A DNA stretch of 64,000 nt from Trichormus_B sp936914905 (GCF_039871975.1 NZ_JBDPLL010000001.1); one strand, 5' to 3'; counted from the stretch's first letter, positions 8,829 to 19,127 are shown. Notes: a model not told the origin generated them from the letters alone. Numbers and translations are program-made.

Positions 8829-10175
8829 TTACATATTTTGCATAAAATATTCAGCAATTTCTTGTATTTGTTGGCGGTTAATTTTACCTTGGCTGTTACG
8901 GGGTAAGTTTGATAGGGGAATCCAATATTTAGGAATTTTGAATTTACTCAGTTGATTTTTGAGTTGGGTTTCAATTTCTAAGGTGGATGTATTTGGGTGT
9001 TTAGGAAGATAAATAGCTGTTAATGCTTGTCCCCAGTATTTATCAGGTATACCAATTACACAAACATCAATAATCAGGTTTGTTTTTCTAATCGCCGATT
9101 CTATTTCTGCTGGATAAATATTTTCACCACCTGTAATAATTTTGTTGCTGGTCCGTCCAATAATATGTAAATATCCCTCTGAATCTAAAAAACCAATATC
9201 ATCAACTAAGAAATGACCTGGATTTGTCCAAAGTTGTGGATAGTAACCTAAGGCCAATGATTTAGCTTGAATATTGAGATTTTCTGTTAAATTGTCAATG
9301 GTGATTTTGGCATGGGGAAGAATATGACCACTGTTAATTTTACCATTCAGAAAATCATCAGGTTTCAGAGTTGCAATTTGAGAAGCGGTTTCTGTCATTC
9401 CGTAAGTAGGTGCTAACCTAATCTGATGAAATCTCGCTTTTTCTAACAGTTCATTCCATCCTGGTGCACCTCCTAAAAGCACAGTTTGAAATTGAGATAA
9501 CCACTGGATTAGTTGGGGATTTTGCAGTAACCGTTGTAGCTGGGTAGGAACTAAAGATATAAAAAAATCTGAAACATTAATATTTGGTAGTTGATAAGAT
9601 TTAACTTCTTTAAATGGACTAATAACTAATTTACCACCTGTAGTAAAGCTTCTCATAAATTGCATTAAACCACTGACATGATATAGAGGTAAGATACAAA
9701 AAGAATTAACTGCATTTAATTGAAAATATTCTGTAAATCCTTGTACAGAAGCTGTTAATGTTTCCCAAGTGTGAATAGCAAATTTAATCTTACCCGAAGA
9801 ACCACCTGTAGGAATCATAATATAATTGGTAATTGGTGATTGGTAATTGGCAATGGGTGGTTGGAAACTAATATTATCTAGTCCCCAAACTATATCCGGT
9901 TGCACTAAATCAAAAACTTGTTGCAATTCATTTTTTCCCCAGTCTGGGTTACATAAAAAAACTGGACATTTGGCAGCACAAGCAGCAATGAAACTGGCTA
10001 GGAATCGCACTGGTTCACGTTCAGCCAAAATTATTCCTGGTAGTTTTTCTTGTGTTGATAATTGGGATAATTGTAAATATAGTTCTGTGGCTATTTGGTA
10101 AAAATATTGGCTATTGTTACTAATTAACCAATCCTGACTTTTCAGGTTTTGTAGATAGTCTAAAGGTTCTTTCAT
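8829..10175 (-). CDS. menE: o-Succinylbenzoate-CoA ligase
   Basis: Protein of 448 aa of the acyl-adenylate-forming family. Motifs include the P-loop IPTGGSSGKIKFAIHT (about 125), PTYGMTETASQ (about 255), GYLHIIGRTSNKIITGGENI (about 335) and the C-terminal catalytic lysine region SQGKINRQQ (about 433). It activates o-succinylbenzoate to its CoA ester, which MenB cyclises. It is the last gene of the minus-strand menA-menC-menE group, 149 bp after menC. The start at 10175 gives a normal N-terminus. It appears intact. Confidence 0.9.
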   Translation of the reverse strand: MKEPLDYLQNLKSQDWLISNNSQYFYQIATELYLQLSQLSTQEKLPGIILAEREPVRFLASFIAACAAKCPVFLCNPDWGKNELQQVFDLVQPDIVWGLDNISFQPPIANYQSPITNYIMIPTGGSSGKIKFAIHTWETLTASVQGFTEYFQLNAVNSFCILPLYHVSGLMQFMRSFTTGGKLVISPFKEVKSYQLPNINVSDFFISLVPTQLQRLLQNPQLIQWLSQFQTVLLGGAPGWNELLEKARFHQIRLAPTYGMTETASQIATLKPDDFLNGKINSGHILPHAKITIDNLTENLNIQAKSLALGYYPQLWTNPGHFLVDDIGFLDSEGYLHIIGRTSNKIITGGENIYPAEIESAIRKTNLIIDVCVIGIPDKYWGQALTAIYLPKHPNTSTLEIETQLKNQLSKFKIPKYWIPLSNLPRNSQGKINRQQIQEIAEYFMQNM

Positions 10176-10324
10176 AAACTTTCAGCTAGTTTGAGTCTTT
10201 TTCTTATGACTTTGGAAGTGTCACACTCAAGTCTCTTGTAGTCTCGTTTAGGGTGCGTCAGACCTATAAACAGATTTTTGACATCTGACGCACCCTACTA
10301 ATATGCCAGTTGCGTAAGTCCTGT

Positions 10325-11242
10325 TTATGTAAAAAAGTGGTTGATACCAAAACCTACTGCGCGGTTATTTCTGGATAATTCTGCTGCTAATTTTAGTGCT
10401 GCTTCTCTACCAATTGCAGTCTCAAATACAGATGAAAATACTACATCAATTTGATGCTGGTGACAACATTTCCTTAACTGTGATGGTGAACCAATTATAC
10501 CAGGTTTAATCACAAAAATTCCTTGCCAACCTTTTTTATAATAGTCTTCAAGTTTTTGTAATGTGGAGACAGATTCATCTAAAGCGATTTTTGTATTATA
10601 AGCATTACTTAATTCCAGCATTTCCGGGAATTTATCAACAGGTAGAGGTTGTTCGATAAATTCAATTCTATTTTCTAGATTTTCGCAAGTTGTCAACCAT
10701 AATTTAGTTGATTCATAGCTAAGTCCACCATTAGCATCTAAACGCAGTTTCACTGCTAATGGTAATTTCTGAATCAGTGAATTGAAAATTTTTATTTCTT
10801 TGGATATTTCATCAATACCTATTTTCCATTTTAATGTTTTATATCCTTGTCTCCATAAGGTTTTCCATTGGTCTAAAGCAGGTTTTCCTGCTGGTAATAA
10901 GCCGCTATAGGTGAGATTTTGGTAATTTATAGATTTGTGCTTTTCTACTAAATTTTCTAATGCTGATTCAAAACAAAATTGACAAGCTGGTAATTTATCT
11001 GGAATATCAAAAATTATTTCTGGTGTAATTTCTGTTGGTAGTTGACTACAAAAATTTAAAGCTTGTTCTAGGGTTTCAGAACCAAACCAATGAATAGGGG
11101 AAATTTCCCCCCAACTAACTTTACCTGAAATATCCACAAGCCTGATAATTACGCTTTCACGAATTTCCCAAATTCCATGCTTGGTAATTACAGGACGAGT
11201 GAATTTTTTACTAATAGGACGATAGGAAAATTGATAAACCAT
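10325..11242 (-). CDS. menC: o-Succinylbenzoate synthase
   Basis: Protein of 305 aa of the enolase superfamily. Catalytic pieces are TLKWKIG (KxK lysines), LRLDANGG and IEQPLP and IALDES (metal ligands), and FVIKPGIIG (second catalytic Lys). The frame is open to 11284, but I choose the ATG at 11242 because it overlaps the menA stop by one base (TAATG), a classic coupling arrangement, and because the family starts with a short VYQFSYRPI-type strand. It dehydrates SHCHC to o-succinylbenzoate in phylloquinone synthesis. Confidence 0.9.
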   Translation of the reverse strand: MVYQFSYRPISKKFTRPVITKHGIWEIRESVIIRLVDISGKVSWGEISPIHWFGSETLEQALNFCSQLPTEITPEIIFDIPDKLPACQFCFESALENLVEKHKSINYQNLTYSGLLPAGKPALDQWKTLWRQGYKTLKWKIGIDEISKEIKIFNSLIQKLPLAVKLRLDANGGLSYESTKLWLTTCENLENRIEFIEQPLPVDKFPEMLELSNAYNTKIALDESVSTLQKLEDYYKKGWQGIFVIKPGIIGSPSQLRKCCHQHQIDVVFSSVFETAIGREAALKLAAELSRNNRAVGFGINHFFT

Positions 11243-12141
11243 TAGCCCAGCATAAATCCTGTACCAAATAATAAGCAGCTCCAAAAGTGTACAGCTACAG
11301 CAATGAATTTACAGTTACTGACTTTATCTGGTAAATCGTGATTTCCTAGGACATGACGACATAATTTGAATGCAAAGGGTAAACTTACCCAAGTTAATAG
11401 CGTCCAAATTGGGAAAATTCCTAATCCAACGAACAACAAAGAGAAGGGATAAATACTAGCTGTAAACCAAACTAGGACTTGTGCGCTTTTCCTTGTACCT
11501 AAACGAACAATAGGTGATCGCTTTCCTGCCGCTATATCATCCTTAATTTGGTGAAAGTGTGAGCAAAATAAAACTAAGCTAGTCACAATACCGACAATCA
11601 CAGAAGCGGCTAAATTGGTGATAGACCAAGTTTGTGTTTGACTGTAGTAGGCTGCTGCCATTCCCAAGGGTCCAAAAGCAAAAAAACAGAGAATTTCGCC
11701 CAAACCCTGGTATCCTAGACGAAAGGGAGGTCCTTGGTACATATAGCCCAACCCACAGCATAGTAAAATTATACCAATTACAGTCGGGTCTTTTTGCAAA
11801 AGGGCGATCGCAATTATCCCCAACAAACCCGAACCTAAACATAAATTTCCTAACCAAAACATTAACTGCTTATTACCAGATAAATTCACAAGCGAGTGAT
11901 TTTTATTTTTATCAATCCCTGTTTCCGAGTCGAAAACATCATTACTGATATTTTCCCAAGCCAGAATTAAAATCGCCGCAGTCATAAAAACTGCAAATAT
12001 TACGCCATTAAAAATTTTAGTTTCTGCAAAAGCTACCCCTGAACCTACCCATATAGGCATAATAGCAACACTATACATCGGCGGTTTAATAGCCGCCATC
12101 CATAATTTGTTTTTGGGGATTGATATATGATTTGTAGTCAT
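11242..12141 (-). CDS. menA: 1,4-Dihydroxy-2-naphthoate phytyltransferase
   Basis: Protein of 299 aa, an integral membrane prenyltransferase of the UbiA family with about eight or nine hydrophobic helices. The first Asp-rich motif is NDVFDSETGID (about 66-76) and the second is QIKDDIAAGKRSP (about 200). In cyanobacteria it attaches the phytyl chain to DHNA at the membrane. It is the first gene of the menA-menC-menE group, divergent from menF across 300 bp, with translational coupling to menC. It appears intact. Confidence 0.9.
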   Translation of the reverse strand: MTTNHISIPKNKLWMAAIKPPMYSVAIMPIWVGSGVAFAETKIFNGVIFAVFMTAAILILAWENISNDVFDSETGIDKNKNHSLVNLSGNKQLMFWLGNLCLGSGLLGIIAIALLQKDPTVIGIILLCCGLGYMYQGPPFRLGYQGLGEILCFFAFGPLGMAAAYYSQTQTWSITNLAASVIVGIVTSLVLFCSHFHQIKDDIAAGKRSPIVRLGTRKSAQVLVWFTASIYPFSLLFVGLGIFPIWTLLTWVSLPFAFKLCRHVLGNHDLPDKVSNCKFIAVAVHFWSCLLFGTGFMLG

Positions 12142-12441
12142 CAGTCGTGATGAGTTAAATTACTAAAAATTTACTTATCAATTAGATTTTATAGTTTAGT
12201 GAGACATTTAGCGCTGGTGAATTGCCAAAAAATCCTAATTTTGTGATTGCTGGTTTAGCTCATGGTCATAAAACTTGGCTTTACATTTTGCAGCCACCAA
12301 AGAGCATCAGTTCTGGGATCTCCCAGAACCAAGCAAATTTGAGGCTGGTTAATTGGCCACTGAATATGTTACCTATAGAAATAGGACCACAACTTATTAC
12401 GCTTTAGGAAGATAACTTAAAAAAAATTAACTTACACATCC
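12142..12441. promoter_or_regulatory. menA/menF divergent intergenic region with a palindrome
   Basis: This region must hold the promoters of both men transcription units. An exact inverted repeat, GTTCTGGGA at 12310-12318 and TCCCAGAAC at 12321-12329, sits near its centre. It has no T-run after it, so it is more like an operator or RNA hairpin than a terminator. A 61-codon frame with a TTG start (12222-12407) spans the region but has no ribosome-binding site or recognisable domain; I do not call it a gene. Confidence 0.4.
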
Positions 12442-13857
12442 ATGACAATTTCACCATGTCGCAGCCGTTTCCTTGTAGACTATAAAGATTTGCATCAATT
12501 GCTGTTAGCAGTTCAAGAAAAGTGCTGTGAAAATCATAGCCAGCAAATTGTTAGTATTTCTCTACAAATTGACTTCATTGATCCTTTAGTTGTATTGGAT
12601 AAATTTGCCCAAGCAAATACATTAAATTTTCACTTTGAAAATAGAAGTAAAGGTGAAGCCATTGCAGCCATTGATGCTGTAACCAAATTAGAGATCACTG
12701 GTAAACACAGGTTTAGTAAAGCAGAGGATTTTATCAAAGATTGCCTCAGAAATGTCATCAACTTTGGCAATACAAATCAACCATTTGCAGGTATGCACTT
12801 TTTTTCTTGTTTTAGTTTTTTTGATCAGCATCACCAAGCAGATTATCCATTTCCAGCCGCTACTATTTTTCTACCTAAATTGCAAGTAGCTGTCAAAAAT
12901 TCATCCTGTACTTTAGTCGTGAATAATTTAATTCATGCCGATATTAATATTCAAACCATATTACGAGAATTACAAAATAAAGTTAAAAATCTCCAATATT
13001 TAGCAGATTATTCTCCCAACATTGAAATTTCTCCATCTGACTTTAACAAAAATAAGATTACCAATTCCCACACTTTCAAGCATTCAGTATCATCAGCTTT
13101 AGAAATAATTGCATCTAATCATTTAACAAAAATTGTTTTAGCAGATGCTTTAGATGTCAGATCATATAACTCTTTTAACTTATTCAAATCTTTAAATAAT
13201 CTGCGACAACTACATCCTAACTGTTATGTTTTTTCTACCAGCAATGGTAAAGGACAAAATTTTATTGGTGCTAGTCCAGAACGCCTAATTAGTATTCAAG
13301 AACAGCAATTAATCACAGATGCTTTAGCAGGTTCAGCACCCAGAGGAAAAACACCTAATGAAGATGCAGCTAATGCCAACAATTTAGTTAATAGCAACAA
13401 AGAAAAGCACGAACACTCCCTAGTTATTGATTTTATCACCCAACGTCTATCACAATTAGGTTTATTTCCGCAAATTTTAGCCCCACGTCTGCGACAACTA
13501 TCTAATATTCAGCATTTATGGACACCAATTACGGCTGTAGTACCTGTTAATATCCATCCATTAAAAATCGTTTCCCAATTACATCCAACACCAGCCGTTG
13601 CAGGTGCAGCCAGAGATATTGCTTGTGCAGAAATTCGCCGTTATGAGAGTTTTGAAAGAGGTTTATATGCTGCACCCCTGGGTTGGGTAGATGGAAAGGG
13701 AAATTGTGAGTTTATTGTCGGGATTCGTTCAGCATTAATTGATGGCGATCACGCTAGACTATATGCAGGTGCTGGTATAGTTGCCGGTTCCGACCCTGAT
13801 AAGGAATTTGCGGAAGTACAGCTTAAGCTGCAAGCTTTACTCAAAGCGTTGGTTTAA
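12442..13857 (+). CDS. menF: Isochorismate synthase
   Basis: Protein of 471 aa with a C-terminal chorismate-binding domain. Signature pieces are KIVLADALDV (about 230), FIGASPERLIS (about 275), TDALAGSAPRGK (about 295), LHPTPAVAGAA (about 380) and FIVGIRSALI (about 428). It converts chorismate to isochorismate, the committed step toward phylloquinone. The start ATG at 12442 gives a typical N-terminus. It is transcribed away from menA, so the pathway genes flank a shared control region. Confidence 0.9.
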   Translation: MTISPCRSRFLVDYKDLHQLLLAVQEKCCENHSQQIVSISLQIDFIDPLVVLDKFAQANTLNFHFENRSKGEAIAAIDAVTKLEITGKHRFSKAEDFIKDCLRNVINFGNTNQPFAGMHFFSCFSFFDQHHQADYPFPAATIFLPKLQVAVKNSSCTLVVNNLIHADINIQTILRELQNKVKNLQYLADYSPNIEISPSDFNKNKITNSHTFKHSVSSALEIIASNHLTKIVLADALDVRSYNSFNLFKSLNNLRQLHPNCYVFSTSNGKGQNFIGASPERLISIQEQQLITDALAGSAPRGKTPNEDAANANNLVNSNKEKHEHSLVIDFITQRLSQLGLFPQILAPRLRQLSNIQHLWTPITAVVPVNIHPLKIVSQLHPTPAVAGAARDIACAEIRRYESFERGLYAAPLGWVDGKGNCEFIVGIRSALIDGDHARLYAGAGIVAGSDPDKEFAEVQLKLQALLKALV

Positions 13858-13963
13858 CAGATACCCGAATCTGGAAAAACTGTTGGAAAATTGGTTATGG
13901 ATGTATTCAAACTCTGATAAATCTTCCTTAAACAAGGGGGATTTATAGGGGCTTAAAAAGTTG

Positions 13964-14321
13964 TTAAATATCCTCTAACCGGCGAATCACATCAGCTTGA
14001 CTAGAAAAATCTAAAAGTGCTTCTGCTAAACTTTCTAATTGAGTTTTAGACAACTGATTAATTCTTTCTTCTATCTCAGGTTCAACAGCACCAAATCGAC
14101 GAGAAAGTAAACGGAGAATTAACAACACCTCTCTTTCTTGTTTTCTTTCTTGTTTTCCTTCCTGTTTACCGATTTGCAAACCTTCCTGTTTTCCTTCCCA
14201 CTTTCCTTTTTGCAGGATATCTTGATAGATTACAGATTCTTGCATAATTTCCTCTCGGAATAGTTGTTGAATTACGTCTTTTCAAACCGCAAACCAGCTA
14301 GAAGCTGTAGGTATAATTAGT
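13964..14321 (-). pseudogene. C-terminal remnant of a DUF4351 / Rpn-type protein
   Basis: The frame reads LAGLRFEKDVIQQLFREEIM, then QESVIYQDILQ, then a Gly/Lys/Gln/Glu repeat (KQEGKQERKQER) and a C-terminal RLLSRRFGAVEPEIEERI. This is the C-terminal third of cyanobacterial PD-(D/E)XK nuclease-like proteins that carry DUF4351. A stop lies just upstream near 14320 and the N-terminal nuclease domain is missing. The ATG at 14245 could give a 93-aa peptide, but homology continues upstream of it, which shows this is a truncated gene. Confidence 0.65.
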
Positions 14322-14465
14322 CAGGTAAAATAGGTGTTCTTTATCATAACACCTTATAGCGATGATAAATCACGGATAAACACACAAAACCCTGATTTGT
14401 TATCAACCCATACAGTTGGACTTTGTTTATCTACCAGCAATTTATCATCGCTACTTTCTTGAATT

Positions 14466-15773
14466 TTATTCCAAATCACGATGGGTAAATGATTTTGCAT
14501 TAGCCCCTGTGTAGCTGCTAACAATATGACCATCACCAGACATTTGATATTTATATGTCACCAAACCCTCTAAACCCACAGGTCCGCGAGGTGGCATTTG
14601 TTGGGTACTAATTCCTACTTCTGCACCAAAACCATAACGGAAACCATCAGCAAAACGGGTAGAACAATTATGATAAACTCCCGCTGCATTTACTAAAGCT
14701 TGAAAAGTTTCCGCTGCTGCTACATCTTCTGTCACAATTCCTTCTGTGTGCCGAGAACCATATTCCCTAATGTGGGTTATGGAATCTTCTAAAGAATCAA
14801 CAATTCTAATTGCTAAAATCAAATCACTGTATTCTGCTTCCCAGTCTAGTTCTGTTGCACTACCAAGATTAGGTAAAATTTCTAAAGTGCGTTCATCACC
14901 TCTTAATTCTACATTTTGTGCTGCTAAAGCTGCGGCGATTTTTGGTAAAAACTCTGAAGCAATGCTATTGTGAACTAATAAAGTTTCAATGGCATTACAA
15001 GCAGCAGGATATTGAGTTTTAGAATCAACAGTAATATTAATGGCTTTATCAATATCAGCCTCTTTGTCTACATAAAGATGACAAATTCCATCGGCATGAC
15101 CAAGTACAGGAATGCGAGTATTTTCTTGGACGAGTCTGACAAAAGAATTAGAACCTCTGGGAATAATTAAATCTACATATTTGTCTAATTGTAAAAGTTC
15201 TAATATTTCTTCTCTGGTTGTTAGCAATTGCACCGCATCCGGGTTAACAGCCGTGTGAAATAATTCTTGTTTAATGGCTTTAACTATGACTTCACAAGAC
15301 CGTAAAGCTTCTTTCCCACCTTTGAGAATTACACCGTTACCTGATTTAATTGCTAGAGAAACAATTTGAATTGCAGCTTCAGGACGGGCTTCAAAAATAA
15401 TTCCTAACACACCTAAAGGACAGGTCATACGCTTGAGAATTAAGCCAGTATCAATTTCCCGGTGAATTTGTACCTTACCCACAGGATCATCTAATTTACC
15501 AACATTACGCACACCTGCGATCGCATCTCTTAACTTAAGTTCATCTAACTGCAAACGTTTATAAAGAGGTTTAGGAATCCCTTCAGCCACAGCCCCTTGA
15601 CAATCAGCCACATTTGCTGTCAATATTTCCTCTTTAGCAGATTCTAACCCCAGTGCAATCGCATGAATAGCTTGATTTTTCTCTTCAGTCGAAAGCAAAG
15701 CTAACTTACTAGCCGCTAAACGGGTTTGTTGGGCAATCTGAACTAACGGAAAAGTAACTTGCACAGTAGTCAT
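14466..15773 (-). CDS. proA: Gamma-glutamyl phosphate reductase
   Basis: Protein of 435 aa read from the ATG at 15773 (MTTVQVTFPLVQIAQQTR). The frame is open to 15842, but the extra 23 residues are hydrophobic and not part of the family. Motifs include PLGVLGIIFEARPEA (NADP region) and the catalytic cysteine region QYPAACNAIETLLV. The C-terminus GANAKSFTHRDL is typical. It reduces gamma-glutamyl phosphate to glutamate semialdehyde for proline synthesis in the cytosol. It appears intact and monocistronic. Confidence 0.92.
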   Translation of the reverse strand: MTTVQVTFPLVQIAQQTRLAASKLALLSTEEKNQAIHAIALGLESAKEEILTANVADCQGAVAEGIPKPLYKRLQLDELKLRDAIAGVRNVGKLDDPVGKVQIHREIDTGLILKRMTCPLGVLGIIFEARPEAAIQIVSLAIKSGNGVILKGGKEALRSCEVIVKAIKQELFHTAVNPDAVQLLTTREEILELLQLDKYVDLIIPRGSNSFVRLVQENTRIPVLGHADGICHLYVDKEADIDKAINITVDSKTQYPAACNAIETLLVHNSIASEFLPKIAAALAAQNVELRGDERTLEILPNLGSATELDWEAEYSDLILAIRIVDSLEDSITHIREYGSRHTEGIVTEDVAAAETFQALVNAAGVYHNCSTRFADGFRYGFGAEVGISTQQMPPRGPVGLEGLVTYKYQMSGDGHIVSSYTGANAKSFTHRDLE

Positions 15774-16024
15774 AACGAAAATAAAGTTAATTACCAAAGT
15801 GAATAAAGAGTGCTGAGTTAGAAGACCGTAGTCGCTACACAACGAGCTTGCATTGAGTTTTTAGTGATAAGTAGGGAATCTAGTAAATCACTCAACACTC
15901 AAGTAATTACCAATTTTTGCATAAATGTGGTAATCATAGCTAATTTGTCGGAAATGAGATTTAGTGCCAATCATCGCTTTAGCAACGTCTATCAACAAAA
16001 TTAAAATAAATCCTCAGTATGTAA

Positions 16025-17578
16025 ATGAATATTACCGAATTAGTCAAGATTTCAGTTATTCTCCTGCTCGTTGCCACTGGTGTAGCTTTGGTATCTCGTC
16101 GTTTGGGAGTCCCTTATGTTACGGGTTTAGTCTTGGCAGGTTTGCCGATCACAGAACTATTATCTCGTCCCATTGGTTTAGACCCTGCCCTGGTTTTGAA
16201 TCTTTTCCTGCCAATTCTCATCTTTGAGGCTGGTATCAACACCGATATCAGCCGTCTACGCAGCACGTTTAAACCAATTGCCCTTCTAGCGGGGCCTGGG
16301 GCTGTGCTTTCCAGTGCTATTATTGCCGTCCTATTGAAATTTGGGCTAGGACTGACTTGGATACCTGCTCTATTGATAGGAGTAATTCTAGCAAACACTG
16401 ATACAGTTTCCATGATTGCCGTCTTTAAGGATATACCAGTACCCTCCCGGCTTTCTGCCATTGTTGAAGGAGAAACCCTTTTTAACGATGCGGCTGCTCT
16501 AGTTTTCTTCAATCTGATTTTGCAAGTATATTCCACAGGTTCACTCACATTACTAGAAGGAATCCAACAACTACTATTTATCTCTGTAGGGGGCTGCCTC
16601 GTAGGTTTAGTACTAGGCTACTTAAGCATACCTATATTTTCCCGTTTAGATGATCCCCTAGGCAGTCTCTTACTAACGGTCGCAGTTGCATTAGGAACTT
16701 TTCAGGTTGGACAATTTCTGGGTGTATCAGGCGCTGTTGCCGTAGTGCTAGCTGGATTAATTTTCGGTAATTTTAGACTGTCTGGGAAGACTTCCGCTTC
16801 CAGTCGTATTACCTTGTTTAGTTTCTGGGAATATGCCAGTTTTACTGTCAACACCTTTATTTTTCTCCTAATTGGTGTAGAAATAAACCTAGTGACACTT
16901 TGGAGAACTTTACCTGCTATTCTACTTGCTGTTTTAGTTTATCAAGCGGGAAGAATTCTGACAGTCTATCCACTACTGACAGCGGTTCGTTGGTTTGACC
17001 GCCCAATTCCTCTGCGCTGGCAACATTTACTCTTTTTAGGTAACATTAAGGGTTCACTTTCGATGGCTCTGGCATTGAGCCTACCCAGTAGGCTGCCAGG
17101 TCGAGAATCTCTCATTACTTTAGTCTTTGGTAGTGTGTTGGTGTCATTAGTAGGACAGGGTTTAAGCTTACCTTGGCTAGTCAAACGCTTAAAATTATCT
17201 AAAGTTTCAGAATCGCAGCACCAAGTTGAAGAAATGCAAGCCCAACTGATTACAAGTAAAGCAGCACAGGATGAATTAGATAGCTTGTTAAAGTCAGGGG
17301 TATTACCAAAAGCCCTCTATGAAGAAATGCGTTCAGCTTATCAGGTAAGAATTGCTGGAGCAGAAAAGGTATTGCGAGAATTTTATAATCGCCGTCCAGA
17401 CGAGTTTGCAGCTAAAAGTAATGATTTTGCTAAACTAGATGCTATTCGCCGTCGTTTATTGCTTGCAGAAAAAGGGGCGCTCAACGAAGCAATGCGGAAG
17501 CGAATTCTTTCCGAAGATATTATGCGAGGGCGGATACAAACTATTGATGAACATTTACTCCAACTTGATGATGATTAA
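16025..17578 (+). CDS. CPA1-family Na+/H+ antiporter (NhaP type)
   Basis: Protein of 517 aa. About 12 membrane helices occupy residues 1-390, with the characteristic EGETLFNDAAALVFFNLIL motif near residue 150 holding the ion-binding Asn-Asp pair. Residues 400-517 form a soluble, charged, helical tail. Such proteins export Na+ in exchange for H+ at the plasma membrane. The stop codon overlaps the end of the convergent DUF3124 pseudogene by 4 bp. Nearby TrkA-type and DUF3124 genes make an ion-homeostasis neighbourhood. Confidence 0.88.
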   Translation: MNITELVKISVILLLVATGVALVSRRLGVPYVTGLVLAGLPITELLSRPIGLDPALVLNLFLPILIFEAGINTDISRLRSTFKPIALLAGPGAVLSSAIIAVLLKFGLGLTWIPALLIGVILANTDTVSMIAVFKDIPVPSRLSAIVEGETLFNDAAALVFFNLILQVYSTGSLTLLEGIQQLLFISVGGCLVGLVLGYLSIPIFSRLDDPLGSLLLTVAVALGTFQVGQFLGVSGAVAVVLAGLIFGNFRLSGKTSASSRITLFSFWEYASFTVNTFIFLLIGVEINLVTLWRTLPAILLAVLVYQAGRILTVYPLLTAVRWFDRPIPLRWQHLLFLGNIKGSLSMALALSLPSRLPGRESLITLVFGSVLVSLVGQGLSLPWLVKRLKLSKVSESQHQVEEMQAQLITSKAAQDELDSLLKSGVLPKALYEEMRSAYQVRIAGAEKVLREFYNRRPDEFAAKSNDFAKLDAIRRRLLLAEKGALNEAMRKRILSEDIMRGRIQTIDEHLLQLDDD

Positions 17579-18077
17579 TTTTGGTTTTTAATCACCTTGC
17601 CAGGACTGGTAAAAGAAATTCCTTGCTGAAAATCAGTACCAATCATGATTGCCTCTACTATCGGTTCAGAAACTTCTGTTGAGGCTACCCACTCGACAAT
17701 AAAGTTTGCACCCAAACCATCCTGGTATCATTTCTATTGATAACAACATCTGTTGAAGCCAGGGCATCCAGTTGAATAGGACGCTCTAAGTATTGCTTTA
17801 TTAATTTCCTATCTGAGTCATAGTAACGCACAGAAGTAATAATGATCGGTTTTTCCAAATCTGTATTGCGAATACTCAACGTGGCCCCTAGATTAAAGAT
17901 CTCCTGTCTATTCTGATGATAAATATGAGAATAGACAGGAACATAACTAGTCTGACCCATTGCTATCTTGAAGTTTTTATCTAAGGTCACAGTTTTTTGA
18001 AATGAGATGGCTGGACTAGTATTAGGTTGTGACTTAGATGGAATGTCTGTTGATTGACAAGAGGCAGGCAAAATCAC
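17575..18077 (-). pseudogene. Frameshifted DUF3124 protein gene
   Basis: The N-terminal frame carries a signal-like start (ILPASCQS) and the DUF3124 core (YSHIYHQNRQEIFNLGATLS, LASTDVVINRNDT). After about 17724 the homology moves to another frame (GLGANFIVEWVASTEVSEP, IMIGTDFQQGISFTSPGKVI) and ends at a TAA at 17575-17577. One missing base explains this. Without the shift the protein would have the normal length of about 170 aa. The start is also doubtful: no in-frame ATG with a ribosome-binding site is visible, and an ATG near 18115 is out of frame. Function is unknown; relatives are periplasmic or lipoproteins. Confidence 0.7.
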
Positions 18078-18217
18078 TGCGACTATTAAATAAATAAAAT
18101 AAATCTTTGGACATAGCTTCCTTCAAACTATAGGAATCGTATTTGAGTTTTCAACAAATCACATAAATATTTTACCTTTTTATTCCCTATTCCCTTCTTA
18201 CTGTCACTTGTCACCTG

Positions 18218-18901
18218 TCACCTCTTCTCACAACCTTCGATAAAATCAATAACTTCGTGTAAACATCCTGGTTTAGTCACAATCAGTAGAGTCGAACCTG
18301 GTTCTAGCACTGTACTACCATTAGGAATCATTAAATCCTCGTGAGGAAGAGGTTGGTAGCCGATAATTAGTGAGCCAGTGGGAAACCGAGAATCTTGAGC
18401 AATTTCAGCAACGCTGCGATTGGCTACATAACAACTGTTGGGAATAGCGAGTTTTAAAACCTCAATCTGCCCCTGGTCAAAATGCATCATTGATTCTATT
18501 TGGGGATACTCAATGGCATTCACCATTGTGGAAACTGCTAGCTCGACGGTACTGATAATATGGTTTGCTCCTGCCAGACGAAGCGGTTCGACAAAATCGG
18601 GGTGACGCATTCGACTGATCATATGGGGAACACCGTAGTGCTTGGCAAGAGTTACCATCGCTAAGTTTAAAGCATCACTTCTGAGGACAGCTGCTAAGGA
18701 GTCTGCTTTACGAATTCCAGCTTCTAACAACACTTCTGTACTTACAGCACTGCCTTCAAAAGCCATAGCTCCGACTTGTTCACGGGCGTAGCGGCAGGCA
18801 GTGGGGTCAATATCAATAATGGCAACAGTATGTCCTAGTTCTACCAATTTTTGAGCCAAAGACAGCCCTACTAAGCCTGCTCCACCAATTAGCACGTACA
18901 T
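18218..18901 (-). CDS. TrkA-type NAD-binding regulatory protein (RCK domains)
   Basis: Protein of 227 aa. The N-terminal Rossmann motif MYVLIGGAGLVGLSLAQKL is followed by the acidic strand IIDIDP that binds the adenosine ribose. A TrkA-C domain occupies about 140-227. These proteins bind NAD(H) or ATP and gate K+ transporters or antiporters from the cytosolic side. No channel subunit is adjacent; the CPA1 antiporter gene 600 bp away is a plausible partner by context only. It appears intact. Confidence 0.85.
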   Translation of the reverse strand: MYVLIGGAGLVGLSLAQKLVELGHTVAIIDIDPTACRYAREQVGAMAFEGSAVSTEVLLEAGIRKADSLAAVLRSDALNLAMVTLAKHYGVPHMISRMRHPDFVEPLRLAGANHIISTVELAVSTMVNAIEYPQIESMMHFDQGQIEVLKLAIPNSCYVANRSVAEIAQDSRFPTGSLIIGYQPLPHEDLMIPNGSTVLEPGSTLLIVTKPGCLHEVIDFIEGCEKR

Positions 18902-19127
18902 GGTTGCTCCTGACGCTGAAAAACGTTTTACTTTAACTTAAATCAACTCCGTTGGAATAGGTGACAGTTATCAGTGGGAATAGGAAATATTTATTCTGAA
19001 CTCTTGCCTCCTGCCTTCTCCCTCCTAAAACTCCCTCTTCTTTTTTAACTTTTACAAAATTCTGATGACGAATCCTAGATTATTGGGTATTCATGGAATA
19101 AAATAACACCCTTTTGATCAGGGCATC

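Noticed and set aside
12222..12407. 61-codon frame between menA and menF
   Set aside because: TTG start, no ribosome-binding site, no recognisable domain, and it spans the palindrome expected to be regulatory.
14354..14485. Minus-strand frame beyond the proA stop
   Set aside because: It only continues an alternate frame through the 3' end of proA; the predicted peptide has no family resemblance.
16114..16548. Open frame of 144 codons on the minus strand inside the antiporter gene
   Set aside because: It lies entirely within a clear membrane transporter gene on the other strand and has Arg/Pro-rich low-complexity composition typical of antisense frames.
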